In this document: positions 46,606 to 58,800 of the stretch, in pieces | How the letters are laid out: each line of letters opens with the position of its first letter | Numbering within the stretch: the first letter of the stretch is position 1 | NCBI GenBank assembly: GCA_026545765.1 | Contig: JAIFAC010000166.1 | Coordinates: forward strand, 92,961-156,960 | Direction: 5' to 3' | Source: Plantago major | Lineage: Eukaryota; Streptophyta; Magnoliopsida; Lamiales; Plantaginaceae | Length of the DNA stretch: 64,000 nucleotides | Notes under the pieces: generated by a model | The model's input: only the letters and a program-made list of their open reading frames with translations | Told to the model about the DNA's origin: nothing | The model's database searches: none | Position numbers and translations under genes: made by a program

Positions 46606-47412
46606 TTACTCATATTTGTAGAGTAGGTTACTGTTGTCTATTTCAGCCGTCTCTCTGAGCTCAATGCCAAGCTTCTCCAGCAAGTAGCATATCTTCAGAC
46701 CACAGTTTACAGTGGCCTTTGGCTCAGCTAGTCCTTTGGCGATTTTAGGCTCGAAGCCTTGAACCTTCTTCACAAATTTCATGAAGGCGTACTTTCCCCA
46801 ATTGAAAGGGTTTTCCAGCCTTTTGTCTTGTTGGTTCAGCAAGAACATCATCATCCACCGTTCTTGGCTTATCTGGTCAGCACCTCTTGTAGACCATCAA
46901 AGCATCTGTGAAGAATGCGGGATACATCGATGAACCATCATATATGCGGATTCGGATGTCGACAAGCTTGAACTTCGGTGGGTGTATCGATTTTCAAGAT
47001 CACACACGTCCTTTATGATTGTTTAACACCTTCAAGGAGATCATCATCCTTGGTGTTAATTTCAAAATCCTTTCCAGGATTTTGAACCTCAAACAACTTA
47101 CAGAAAGTTGTTAAGTCCAGAAAGATTTCCTTTCTTTGGACTGAGGTTTTAGACACTATTTGGTGTCTTGAAACCAGGAAATTATCACAGGTTGTTGTAG
47201 AATTCAACACATCAGTGATGAAATTACACTTGGGCGGATAGAAAACCCTTGATTTGTGCCTTTTCAAGCATGTCAAGAATTAGCTTTGTCGACTTGGTTT
47301 TCTATTCTTGACGTGAGGTATTCCTCGACCATGGCACCACCCAAATCATTACGTGATTTGAAGTCCAATGGTCAGGATTGAAATCACCTATCAGTCGTTT
47401 GTTCACAATAAC
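46606..47412 (-). pseudogene. N-terminal globular part of the element A accessory protein
   Basis: Minus-strand fragments: KRLIGDFNPDHW and AMVEEYLTSRIE (47300-47400), RKEIFLDLTTFCKLFEVQNP (about 47080-47140), GSSMYPAFFTDALMVY-like (46890-46950), and NPFNWGKYAFMKFVKKVQGF followed by LKICYLLEKLGIELRETAEI (46606-46800). This looks like a folded domain of the putative plant transposon protein type (resemblance from memory, not verified). It is broken by three frameshifts and, at 47412, by the element at 47413-52605. Confidence 0.6.
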
Positions 47413-49597
47413 TGTGACACCCCAGATTTTGACGTACCATAGTATTTTTTGCCCTTGCATGCTTTTACTTGTGATAGTGTATTTGTATGAAAGTATATTT
47501 GAATTATTTTAAGTTGATTGTATTATTGTTTTAGATGTTTATTATTTGTTTTAAAAGTCTATGTAACTTGTAAATTTGTGATATGTGTGGTTATTTATTT
47601 TGTACTTTTTTTAAAGAAGAGAAATTATTTTTGGTGTATTTTCCTACTTAAAAATGTGATTATTTTATCCTTTAATTTGTTGGTGTAGTTATTTGAAAAT
47701 AATTTAATAGTCATCTCATAAATTTATCTTTATGAATGATTAATGTGACAAGACTTCTTTTTAATAGTCTAACTTAATAGAAGTCTTTATGTGTGCTTTA
47801 TTGATGATTTATGTGAAGAGTCTTCCTTTTACTTAACTACAATACAAGCTAATTAGATATGTTCTCTGGTTGATTTATATTGTGAAGGGTCACTTTTGAA
47901 TTATGTAATGTACATGCATGTCTTATGTGTGTGGGGCTCTCTTAATGTTTTGAAATTAAAGTGTTATTTTATATTCATATATTTCAAAATACAAGAGTTT
48001 GGTAACTTGAGGTTTCTTTAATGAATGAAATATTTTTCTTTCTTTTTCATATTCACGATATGAAGAATACGCTTGTATTGTCGAATATGACATGCTATGT
48101 TTCAGCTATGTTTCGATCAACGTTCTGATTTTCTTTTCGTTTCTCTTTTATGTTACTTATGCATGTCTAATTGTAAGTTAAATATTACAAAGGCATGTTC
48201 AATATTTTGAGTTTAATTGTTACATATGCATGCCTAATTGTGAGTTCAATTTAATTGTTCCAAGTGTTGCATTTTTTGTGTGTCACATTTTATTTTTGTG
48301 TACAATTGACCTATGTGATACCAAAAACATTTTTGAACTTTTTCCCAAGTAAAATATGATAATTTATAATTAGTTATTGTGTTTAAATGTTTGGAAAAAA
48401 AAAAATTAAAAGGTCTCTCTTAATTCTGCACCTTTATTATTGGTTTTAAAATGAGTTTTAAGTGCAATTTAAGCCATTTAAATTGCCATTTATTTTAGCT
48501 CTTCAACCCTTTCACCTTCCTAAATCCACCTATAAATACCCCTTCTTGCCACTTTTACTCACAAAAATTCTTAGTATTTTACTCCCAAAAATCTTCAAGT
48601 ACTATTGTCTTTTCTTTCAAGTTTGTAGTTTGTTCTTCTTGCAAGTACTTTCATGGTTCTTGCTCTTCCTAACCTTCAAAAGTGAGTGTTCTACAAAACT
48701 ATATATATGTATTATTTTCAAAACACGGAAGGTATTTTAATATGTTTTCAAAATTATATATAAGTAGTGCATGGTTTTCAAAATGCCGTCCTATTGCATA
48801 AAAATCAAATCACGAAAGAGTTTTAGCATGCTTCCGCTGATTTTGAAAGATAAATATTTTTTTATATACATGATTTTTATTTTGTTTTGATTGACGGTTC
48901 AAGAAAGATACGTACGTTTGGTTCAGGTTAATTGTCTTGTAGTTTGGTCGGTTTATTATACGGCGAGCTACTTATCGGTTTCCTTTGCCCATTCCCTTTA
49001 AATCGGTGATAGAAGCCTTCTTGATTTAGTTGGTCGTCGTAAATTCCACCCACATACCATGGCGAGGTCTGTTGAATAGTTTGATCGACTATCAGGGAGA
49101 CATAAGGCCTGTTTTACTGTGGGGTTATAAGGAGCGGCATGAAATAATGTTTTTTCGAAAAGTACATGTTATTGAAAGTATTTTCTATTTTATGTTTTTC
49201 AATGTTTATTGTTATGATTTTAATGAAAGTTTCACACGAAAATCTTCGAACACTCATTGAGGTTTTTCTCACACTTGTTTCTATTCCTTCCTTGTAGGTG
49301 AGATGGCACGAAGAATGAGCGGCGATAAACTCAGCAAACTAAGAGAGTAGTTGGGATTTGGGATTTTTGTCAATGAAAATAATGTCCTTTTGTCTTTTTC
49401 AAAAACTCATGTCATTTCCTGTTATATTGTTGAAAATCTTGTGGTTTTATTTGCCGAATAAAATATATTTTTATTCTAGTAACTTCAAACGAAAGTTTGT
49501 CTGTAACTTCGAATGTTTCCCTAAACGTTTCGGCTCTGTTTTTGCAAGCGTCCGTGAAATCTACCCCTTTTAAAAATCCAAAAGTCGGGGCGTTACA
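47413..49597 (+). repeat. 5' LTR, short form
   Basis: It begins directly at TGTGACACC and lacks the 139-bp extension that precedes the 3' copy. A CTATAAATACC box is at 48530-48540. It ends TCGGGGCGTTACA. Confidence 0.93.
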
Positions 49598-50445
49598 AAT
49601 GGTATCAGAGCCTAAGTTTTTTTTTTCTTAGGCTAAGCCAGGATAGGGTCTTCGGACTTTTGGGGGATTTGAGTGAGAAGTTTCTTTGAGTTAGGTTGAA
49701 CATTCTTTGCGCATTTCCGAAGTACATTTTCTTACATTCTTACTTGACTTTCTTTTTATTCTTCTTTTTCTTCCGTGTTAGTCGATGTTTTTTTTCCTAC
49801 TCCTCATCTACTTTTTATTTTAATGATCATTGTTTCAAAGGCAGCAAACACTTAGAATTGACCTTTTGCATTTATGATCTTGTATGTTTTCTTGTTCTTG
49901 ACTTTTAATGGTAATATGCAAAGTTGAACTTGCTTGTCACAATTTTTTACTAGTTGTTTTATTTGATTACATATGCTTCAACTTTTGTTATTTGAATAGT
50001 TAAGATTAAGTTATTTTGGTAGTGTGCATGGACTTGCAATATGATTTCTTAAGTTGGTTTAGTTTTTCTTGTTTATGTATGAAAGGTAGCGTAACTTTGC
50101 AAGTGTTTTGATGTTTCTATCGGCGTTCCGACAACATATCGTGTCTCTAAAAAAAAGGAAGTCTAAATTTTGTTTTGTTTTGTAGTTTTCCTTTTCAATG
50201 TGTTGTTTGCAAGGAAAACTTCAATTTTTTTTCAAAACTTTTTCTTATGTTGAAAATTGCTTTAGCGGTTTGAATTTGGGGAACAAAGTCTTTTAAGGAG
50301 GGTGAATGTAATACCTAGTTTTTAAGTTAACTTGGTATTTTAGGGTCTTGTATGATTTGTTAAAACTGTGTTTATTTGTGCGAAAATGTTTTAGAAAAAT
50401 TTGAAGTGTGAATTTGGGGACCAAATTCTTTTAAGGAGGGGTGAG
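49598..50445 (+). other. Interior of the plus-strand non-autonomous element with primer site and two polypurine tracts
   Basis: TGGTATCAGAGCC at 49600-49612 is a perfect initiator-Met primer site. Outer tract TTTTAAGGAGGGTGAA lies at 50291-50306, then TGTAATACC. The inner tract TTTTAAGGAGGGGTGAG lies at 50429-50445, followed by the LTR. The segment 50307-50445 (139 bp) corresponds to the LTR extension of the minus-strand relative. Confidence 0.9.
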
Positions 50446-52605
50446 TGTGACACCCCAGATTTTGACGTACCATAGTATTTTTTGCCCTTGCATGCTTTTA
50501 CTTGTGATAGTGTATTTGTATGAAAGTATATTTGAATTATTTTAAGTTGATTGTATTATTGTTTTAGATGTTTATTATTTGTTTTAAAAGTCTATGTAAC
50601 TTGTAAATTTGTGATATGTGTGGTTATTTATTTTGTACTTTTTTTAAAGAAGAGAAATTATTTTTGGTGTATTTTCCTACTTAAAAATGTGATTATTTTA
50701 TCCTTTAATTTGTTGGTGTAGTTATTTGAAAATAATTTAATAGTCATCTCATAAATTTATCTTTATGAATGATTAATGTGACAAGACTTCTTTTTAATAG
50801 TCTAACTTAATAGAAGTCTTTATGTGTGCTTTATTGATGATTTATGTGAAGAGTCTTCCTTTTACTTAACTACAATACAAGCTAATTATATATGTTCTCT
50901 GATTGATTTATATTGTGAAGGGTCACTTTTGAATTATGTAATGTACATGCATGTCTTATGTGTGTGGGGCTCTCTTAATGTTTTGAAATTAAAGTGTTAT
51001 TTTATATTCATATATTTCAAAATACAAGAGTTTGGTAACTTGAGGTTTCTTTAATGAATGAAATATTTTTCTTTCTTTTTCATGTTACGATATGAAGGGT
51101 CGCTTGTATCGAATGTGACATGCTATGTTTCAGCTATGTTTCGATCAACGTTCTGATTTTCTTTTCGTTTCTCTTTTATGTTACTTATGCATGTCTAATT
51201 GTAAGTTAAATATTACAAAGGCATGTTCAATATTTTGAGTTTAATTGTTACATATGCATGCCTAATTGTGAGTTCAATTTAATTGTTCCAAGTGTTGCAT
51301 TTTTTGTGTGTCACATTTTATTTTTGTGTACAATTGACCCTATGTGATACCAAAAACATTTTTGAACTTTTTCCCAAGTAAAATATGATAATTTATCATT
51401 AGTTATTGTGTTTAAATGTTTGGAAAAAAAAATAAAAGGTCTCTCTTAAATTTGCACCTTTTTTATTGGTTTTAAAATGAGTTTTAAGTGCAATTTAAGC
51501 CATTTAAATTGCCATTTATTTTTAGCTCTTCAACCCTTTCACCTTCCCTAAATCCACCCTATAAATACCCCTTCTTGCAGCCACTTTTACTCACAAAAAA
51601 TTCTTAGTATTTTACTCCCAAAAATCTTCAAGTACTATTGTCTTTTTCTTTCAAGTTTGTAGTTTGTTCTTCTTGCAAGTACTTTCATGGTTCTTGCTCT
51701 TCCTAACCTTCAAAAGTGAGTGTTCTACAAAACTATATATATGTATTATTTTCAAAACCTGGAAGGTATTTTAATATGTTTTCAAAATTATATATAAGTA
51801 GTGCATGGTTTTCAAAATGCCGTCCTATTATAAAAATCAAATCACGAAAGAGTTTTAGCATGCTTATTTGATTTTGAAAGATATATATTTTTTATATACA
51901 TGATTTTTATTTTGTTTTGATTGACGGTTCAAGAAAGATAAATACGTTTGGTTGAGTTAATTGGCTTGTAGTTTGGTTATTGTATGCGGCGAGCTACTTG
52001 TCGGTTTCCTTTGCCCATTCCCTTTAAATCGGTGATAGAAGCCTTCTTGATTTAGTTGGTCGTAAATTCCACCATGCCATGGCGAGGTCTGTTGAATAGT
52101 TTGATCGACTATCGAGGAGACATAAGGCTGTTTTTTCTTGTGGGGTTATAAGGGCGGCATGAAATAATGTTTTTGAAAAGTACATGTTATTGAAAGTATT
52201 TTCTATTTTATGTTTTCAATGTTTATTGTTATGATTTTAATGAAAGTTTCACGAAAATCTTGAACACTCATTGAGGTTTTCTCACACTTGTTTCTATTCC
52301 CTTCCTGTGGGTGAGATAGCACGAAGAATGAGCAATAGATAAACTCGACAAACTAAGAGTAGTTGGGATTTGGGATTTTTGTCAATGAAAATAATGTCCT
52401 TTGTCTTTTCAAAACTCATGTCATTTCTGTTATATTGTTGAAAATCTTGTGGTTTTATTTGCGAATAAAATATATTTTATTCTAGTAACTTCAAGCGAAA
52501 GTTTATGCGTAACCGAATGTTTCCCTAAACGTTTCGGCTCTGTTTTTGCCCGACGTCCCGACTGAAATTTACCCCTTTTAAAAACCCAAAAGTCGGGGCG
52601 TTACA
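50446..52605 (+). repeat. 3' LTR, short form
   Basis: Nearly identical to 47413-49597 for its first half. From about 51850 differences cluster at C/G sites (for example CATGCTTATTTGATT here against CATGCTTCCGCTGATT at 48828). Confidence 0.93.
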
Positions 52606-53386
52606 CTAACCAACTCTGGTGCTTGCTTTTCGTGATCGGTGGAGGATGAATTCTAGAAGAGTTCTTGGGGGCTATCTCTGTATATAGTATGGTGATTTGA
52701 AATTGGTGTTTGAAAGAGATTTGATTCAGTGATTCTTTTCAGAAAAACTTAATCTTGACTTACGAGAGATTGTAGAGGTTTCTGGAGAATCGAGAAGAAT
52801 TTGCTATTTTGATGCAAGATGAATTTTCGGATTAGGCAAAAGTGATTTCCTTTGCCAAAATCCTATATATATAGCAATAGAATCTCAACAGACATATACA
52901 TACAAATTGATTTTGTGTATGCGTGTACATGATTTACTGCGAGCATGAGCAAAAAGTTCGGCATTAAATGCAAAGTGGGCCTTTTGGAATTTCAGCGATC
53001 CACTATTTTACGAAATTAATCTACTTGTATAGATCAAACGCTCAAATTCATCAAGGGTCACCATTGCTTCTAATGATCACAATCAACAAATGTAATTGTG
53101 CCCATTTAATGAATTTTGGCTATTAGCTATCTGAATCACATTTCTGTATGACCAAGAACATTGTTTGCATCTGAGACTATCTCATACTTAGGATTTTTCC
53201 AAGTTTTTCACAAAGATAGAAATAATGCAAATTTCAAGAGAGTAGTTGACTGCAGATAGTTGTACTATTCTCCTTTTGTGTTCCCTGTTTTTACTGAATG
53301 ACCCAGATATCTGAGTTCCTGTCTCAGAGATCTTAAGCTGTCTTTTTGCTCTTTAGCCTTTTGACTTCTGGATACCCGTTCCAGAT
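52606..53386 (-). pseudogene. Element A region between pol and the accessory frame, with the accessory N-terminus
   Basis: On the minus strand the stretch 52606-52700 reads PKNSSRIHPPPITKSKHQSW, joined across the insertion to KRLIGDFNPDHW at 47400, so it is probably the accessory N-terminus. The rest (52700-53386) is leader-like AT-rich DNA with a TATATATAG box at 52865-52873 (complement CTATATATA), a possible separate promoter or spliced leader. A CTGGA..TCCAG hairpin is at 53368-53384, where the plus-strand relative has two. The boundary at 53386 is the CAGAT target duplication of the X solo LTR. Confidence 0.55.
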
Positions 53387-54411
53387 TGAAAATGCAAGTT
53401 GCACTTGATTAGTTAATCTTATCTTTCATGATTCAGTTCAATGTTTGTGTTTGTTGTTGTTGTTTGTGAACTGCAGGATTTCAATGTTGTGCAACATTGC
53501 GAAATAGTGCCGATACAATGTTGGAACAACATTACGGACAACAGCAGACAACATAGAAACAAGCAGGCCAATTGGATTGATGACTTGGACTGGAAGCAAT
53601 CAATTCGATTTTCTGCAGGAATAAGGAAAGAGTTTGAGCTGCTTTGGACACAAGGAATGCAATCTAAAAAGAAGGAAAGAGTTTGACAAGTTATGGGCAC
53701 CTTGAAAGAAAGAAGGAAATAAAAGATTCTCTAGAGATAATCTTGGAAAGATTTTCCGACCGACCGTATCTGAGAGAAACAACGTTAGTTTCTTCTGCTG
53801 AGATCAAAGAGAATCTTTCAAGAATATTGTTGAAGAAAGCAAGAAAATATATTGTTGAAGACACTAATATAGAATTTCCTTCTAGTGATTATTGAAAAAC
53901 AAGAACATGGAAAATTGCCTTTCTTGAGATCCTATTGCCTTTCGACTTGGATGGAGGCGTCGATATCTCAAGTATATATACAAGGATTCAGCCGAGCAAT
54001 CATTGAGCCTTTCTTGATGATCAATTGAGATTTTATTAAAAGAGTTTAGGCTTCTTGTTTTCTGCTAGCTTTAGAGTTTGTCTAAGAGTATTCATTGTTG
54101 GAATAACTCTTTCAAACATCGACCTAGAATAGCTTTTACTGTTGGTTCTTCTAGGGCTAGTTTTGGTTGTTTAATCAATCGTATGTGATTGTATTAAACC
54201 CACTTGATTAGATCTACTTTTCACTGTCGGTAGATATTTTGCCTCTGGTATTTGTGATATATTTTCTATATATTGGCTTGGTAATAAGTTTCATTCTTAT
54301 TCATCCGCTGCCATCTGTTTTCTATGTTGAAGACAATGTTGAACAACATTGTTGGCAACATTGTCTATTGATCTTGTTTCAAGTACCAATCCGGGATCCT
54401 ATGTTCTAACA
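53387..54411 (+). mobile_element. Solo LTR of copia family X
   Basis: It starts TGAAAATGCAAG and ends TATGTTCTAACA, 1025 bp. CAGAT is exact at 53382-53386 and 54412-54416. It matches 60988-61998 throughout and 56099-56525 in its last part. It contains inverted pairs CAATGTTG/CAACATTG at 53482-53499, 53516-53534 and 54334-54363. Confidence 0.95.
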
Positions 54412-56098
54412 CAGATTTCTCTTTTCTCTTTTACGGATACCGTTCGGTTTTCTTTTCTCTTTTACGGATTCCGTTCGATTACGAACTTTTTAGTTGAAGG
54501 TAGTTCGATAGTCGAAGACTATGTCTTAAGGCTAAGAATCTACTTTCTTGTAGTGGCTTAGTAAAGATATCTGCAAGTTGGTCTTCAGTGCCAATCTTGA
54601 GTATCTCTATATTTCCTTTTTCCACATGGTCTCTAATGAAGTGGTGTCTAACATCAATGTGCTTAGTTCTGGCATGAAACTTAGGATTCTGCGTAATTGC
54701 AATAGCACTTATGTTGTCACAGAAAATGGGAGTTTTCTCTTCATTGAGTCCATAGTCTTTAAGTTGTTGTTGAATCCACAAAATTTGTGTTGCAAAACAA
54801 CCTGACAATATATTGACCTACGTGGTAGAAGTTGCAATTGAGTTTTGCTTCTTGCTAAACCATGAGATAAGTCTTGTACCAAAAAACTGACAAGTTCCTG
54901 AGGTACTTTTCCTATCAAGCAATGATCCAGCATAACCAGCATCTGAGTAACCAGCTAAACTCAATCCACTTTCTTTGGGATACCACAGACCTACATCTAC
55001 TGTACCTTTTACATACCTTAATATTTTCATAGCAGTGTTGTAGTGTGATTGTATTGGATTTATCGAAATCCTTTACACTCGACCGCATATTGAATATCAG
55101 GTCTACTTGCAGTAAGGTAAAGCAGTGAACCTATCAATTTCCTATACTTATGTTCTTCAACACTCTTATCTGATTCAGTATAGGTCATTTTGGTTCCTAT
55201 GCTCATAGGTATCTTAGCATTCTTTTCAGAAGGCTTAAGATTGAACTTTGTGAGCATATCGTTTGCATACTTTGTTTGACTAATGAATATTCCATCATTG
55301 AGTTGCTTGACTTGCAATCTGGAAATAATTCATTTCTCCCATCATGCTCATCTCAAACTTACTTTTCATGAGATTTGCAAAGTCATCACAAAGTTGCTTG
55401 TCCTTAGATCCAAATATAATGTCATCAACATATACTTGAACTAAGAGTAGTTTCCCATCATGATTTAAGGTAAATAAAGTTTTATCAACTTCACCTTTCT
55501 TGAAACCACTTTCCATAAGGTATTTGTGGCGTGTCATACCATGCTCTTGGAGCTGTTTGATCCATATAGAGCTTTACGTAATTTATAAACCATTCTACTT
55601 TAGAAACTTCAAAGCCGGTGGTTGCTCAACATAAACTTCCTCGATAAGTTCACCATTCAAGAATGCACTTTTGACATCCATCGATAAACTTTGAAATTTT
55701 ATGCAAAGGCGGAAGAGTCTTATTGCATCGATATCGTGGTGCATATGACTCATCAAAGTCTGAACCTTGATCGAGTAAATCCCTTGGCAACCAATCTTGC
55801 TTTGTTTCTGGATTTCACTAGTTTCATTCATTTTGTTTCTGAAAACCCACTTAGTTCCAATCACAGATATTCCTTCTTTAAATGGAACTAGTTTCCAGAC
55901 TTTGTTTCTCTCAAATTGATCCAACTCTTCTTGCATAGCGAGATCGATCTTGGTCTCCTAATGCTTCTTCTATAGTTTTGGTTCAATATTTGAGATGAAA
56001 CATCGAAAGAAGATTGACGTTTTCACTATTGCTCTCTAGTCTAACACCACGATTAATTGATCGATTATATCCTTTGCGGGATGATCTTTGATCGATTA
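54412..56098 (-). pseudogene. Element A copia pol: RT and RNase H (first copy)
   Basis: On the minus strand, [20 protein letters not shown] (from 55936), FLNGELIEEVYVE, LLVQVYVDDIIFGSKDKQ with an intact YVDD, YANDMLTKFNLKPS, YRKLIGSLLYLTASRPDIQY, LLDRKSTSGTCQFFG, QLADIFTKPLQESRFLALRH are seen. It ends in the LRHSLRL tail at about 54520. Frameshifts occur near 55300, 55540 and 55750. It matches 61999-63680. At about 56094-56098 it is joined to the middle of an X LTR instead of continuing into the integrase linker. Confidence 0.92.
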
Positions 56099-56525
56099 TA
56101 TATACAAGGATTGATGAGCAATCATTGAGCCTTTCTTGATGATCAATTGAGATTTTATTGAAAGGTTTAGGCTTCTTGTTTTACGCTGGCTTTAGAGTTT
56201 GTCTAAGAGTATTCATTGTTGGAATAACTCTTTCAAACATCGACCTAGAATAACTTTTCTTGTTGGTTCTTCTAGGGCTAGTTTTGGTTGTTTAATCAAT
56301 GCGTGATTGTATTAAACCCTTGATTAGATCTACTTTTCACCGATTAGATATTTTGCCTCGTAACTTGATATATTTTTCTATATATTGGCTTGGTAATAGA
56401 AGTTTCATTCTTATTCATCCGCTGCCATCTGTTTGCTATGTTGAAGACAATGTTGAACAACATTGTTGGCAACATTGTCTATTGATCTTGTTTCAAGTAC
56501 CAATCCGGGATCCTATGTTCTAACA
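56099..56525 (+). repeat. Truncated 5' LTR of element X
   Basis: It matches 53965-54411 and 61575-61998. About 560 bp of its start is missing. It begins at TATATATACAAGG, joined to copia integrase-linker DNA (GATGATCTTTGATC). It ends TTCTAACA before the primer site. Confidence 0.9.
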
Positions 56526-56577
56526 AGTGGCATCAGAGCCACCACTAACTCTGGTATGCGGATTTGGTACTACTACA

Positions 56578-57535
56578 ATGGATGTTGCAAACTCAAGTGT
56601 CTACAGGCCACCTATGCTTGATGGATCGAACTACCACTACTGGAAAATCAGGATGAGTTCATACATCAAGTCCATTATTGAAGGTCGAGCTTGGAGATCT
56701 GTTCTTGAAGGATTTTACATCTCTTGAAGGACACGATCTTGATGGAATATTGTTCCCATACGAAGGCAGCTTCTACTGCGGTGACTTTCTTTTAAGCTCT
56801 TACAATGAAAAAGCTTTAAATGCCATTTTTGGACATGTTGATGCTCATATGTTTAAAATCATTCAAAATTGCACTACTGCTAAACAAGCTTGGGACTTAC
56901 TTCAGAATCATTGTGAAGGTGATAATAGTGTCAAACAAACTAAACTTCGAATCTTTGGTCAAAATTTGAAAATCTAAGAATGGAAGAAGCTGAAACCATT
57001 GATTCTTATTTTGAAAAGCTTTTGACTTTGTCTAATGATGTTCAACTTCTTGGTGATGCTATTTCCAACAAGCAACTGATTTCTAAAGCCATTCGATCTC
57101 TCTTTCCAAAATTTGACACTAAAGTTACTATTTTGGAAGACACTCTAATCTAGCTACTATGGATTTTCATACCTTGATGAACAATTTGAAAATTTTGAGA
57201 TAATTGATAGCGAAAGAAAAGGTCGAAAATCCTTAGTATGTCCCTTCACTCTAAATCTAAAGCTAAAGTTCTTGAGTGCAGCGGTAGTGATGATTACGAT
57301 GACATGGTGAAGAAGCCTACAATGACTTGGTTAGGAAAATTGAGAAACTTAGATTAGGAAGAATTCTAATAGAGGCTCTTGAGCAACTCAAAAGGAACTA
57401 GAAATTTCAAAAGAAAAGCGGTGTGTCAAACTCTGGCCTAGTCTTAGTAAACTTAGTAAAGTTAGATGTTTTGAATGTCGAGGATGGGGGCATTATCGGA
57501 ATGAATGTGCTAACACTCTTTGAAAGGAGAAAAGA
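56578..57535 (+). pseudogene. gag: Element X gag
   Basis: It starts MDVANSSVYRPPMLDGSNYH (56578) and continues YWKIRMSSYIKSIIEGRAW. After a frameshift come AIFGHVDAHMFKIIQNCTTA, KQAWDLLQNHCEGDNSVKQT, then IDSYFEKLLTLSNDVQLLGD and a CX2CX4HX4C knuckle (CFECRGWGHYRNEC) at 57467-57508. These are UBN2-type plant copia Gag features. At least five breaks are visible. Confidence 0.88.
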
Positions 57536-58299
57536 CTATGCTTGCTTGTCTCGGTGATGTTTAGGATAATGAGCAGAAGATGATGATCCGAAGTTCATGC
57601 AAGCCTGTCTGGCATTACGAACAATGTTGAGAAACAATGTTGGTCCAACATTGATGGTCCAACATTGACAAAAGAAGTCTTTTTCGACTATGATGATTCT
57701 CAAAGCTGAAACACTTTTACGGACTAACCGAGGAATCGGTTTCTACTAATGTTTTGTGTCTACATGGTTGATTGATCTATCTGCAGTTATCAGGAAGAGT
57801 GGCGATGAATGAAAACAATGTTGAGTCGACATTGACATCAACATTATCTGTTTCAGCTGTCTCTTGATGTCTCTATCCGGAAAGGCCTGTACCCGAGAAT
57901 AAGCAGTTCTTTGCAGTCTTGAGCAGTTAAAGACACTACTCTGAGAAAGCGTCGAACACGAAAGGTGTCTAAACCAAGAACTCAATTTGGTGTACAAGGA
58001 GAAATTGTCAATCTTGGCGACAATGATGACCTGACATTGAGCTCAACATCACAGGTAAATTCCATCGGCGATACCCGTGAGATGAGCATGATAAGCGAAC
58101 CCGGCACTCCTATGGCTAATGGTCTTATGCTCGAGAATCGATGTTGGAGATGATGTTATTGACATTATCTGAACAATGACTCACAACCTTCTATATCTAT
58201 CAACGACATACGACATCATGTTTTTTTGTGTGTGTTTGTGCGGTGTGTCGGTCAACCCTAAAACCCACACGATTGTTCTTAAAGATTTTTCATATATAT
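57536..58299 (+). other. Element X: junction region without protease, integrase or RT
   Basis: The frame at 57965-58153 (SKPRTQFGVQGEIVNLGDND) has no recognised domain. The stretch holds seven CAATGTTG/CAACATTG-type words (57622-57846). It replaces most of pol. Confidence 0.5.
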
Positions 58300-58800
58300 A
58301 TATCAAAATTGTTAATCTTAGATTATGGTATGCATGTGATACAAACACTAATCTAGTGGGATTTAGTGATTACGATTGAAATGGTGATCTAGATGATAGA
58401 AAATACACTAGTGGAGGTTGCTTTTATCTTGATTCTAATTTAATGTCATGGTATTGCAAAGCGAACAATGTGTCACTCTCATATGTTGAATCTGAACATG
58501 TAACATCAGGAGTTGTGTTACTCAATTGATATGGGTGAAAAATATGATGCATGACTTTGTTCTTCAGCGTGATACATTGTTGATGTTACATGATGACCTT
58601 AGTGCCATAAATAATTTTAAGAAGCCTGTTTTGCACTCACACACGAAACACGTAGACATTAGGTATAATTTTATTAAGGATATGGTCAATCTGCAAGTAA
58701 TAGTCATACAACACTTAGATACAACCAATCAACTTGCAGATATTGTTACCAAGCCTTTGAATTGTGAGAGATTCTTGATCTTAGGAGATCTCTTGATTTG
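58300..58800 (+). pseudogene. Element X RNase H remnant
   Basis: LVGFSDYD (58354-58378), DLDDRKYTSGGCFYLDSNLM, SWYCKANNVSLSYVESEHV, then LSAINNFKKPVLHSHTKHVD and IRYNFIKDM, QLADIVTKPLNCERF (to about 58770) follow the copia RNase H order. Two frame changes and a stop are visible. Confidence 0.88.

Larger units (their letters stand above)
47413..52605 (+). mobile_element. Non-autonomous LTR retrotransposon (LARD-like), plus strand, complete
   Basis: LTRs at 47413-49597 and 50446-52605 (about 2.17 kb) start TGTGACACCCCAG and end GGGGCGTTACA. Flanks ATAAC (47408-47412) and CTAAC (52606-52610) are a target duplication with one mismatch. The interior (49598-50445) holds a primer site, two polypurine tracts and no gene. 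The first 650 bp of the two LTRs are nearly identical, so it is young. It belongs to the same family as 10461-12636 and 18115-23012. Confidence 0.95.

Noticed and set aside
53600-53895. Short frames inside the X solo LTR
   Set aside because: Not conserved in the second LTR copy at 61200-61500 once indels are considered; LTR DNA.
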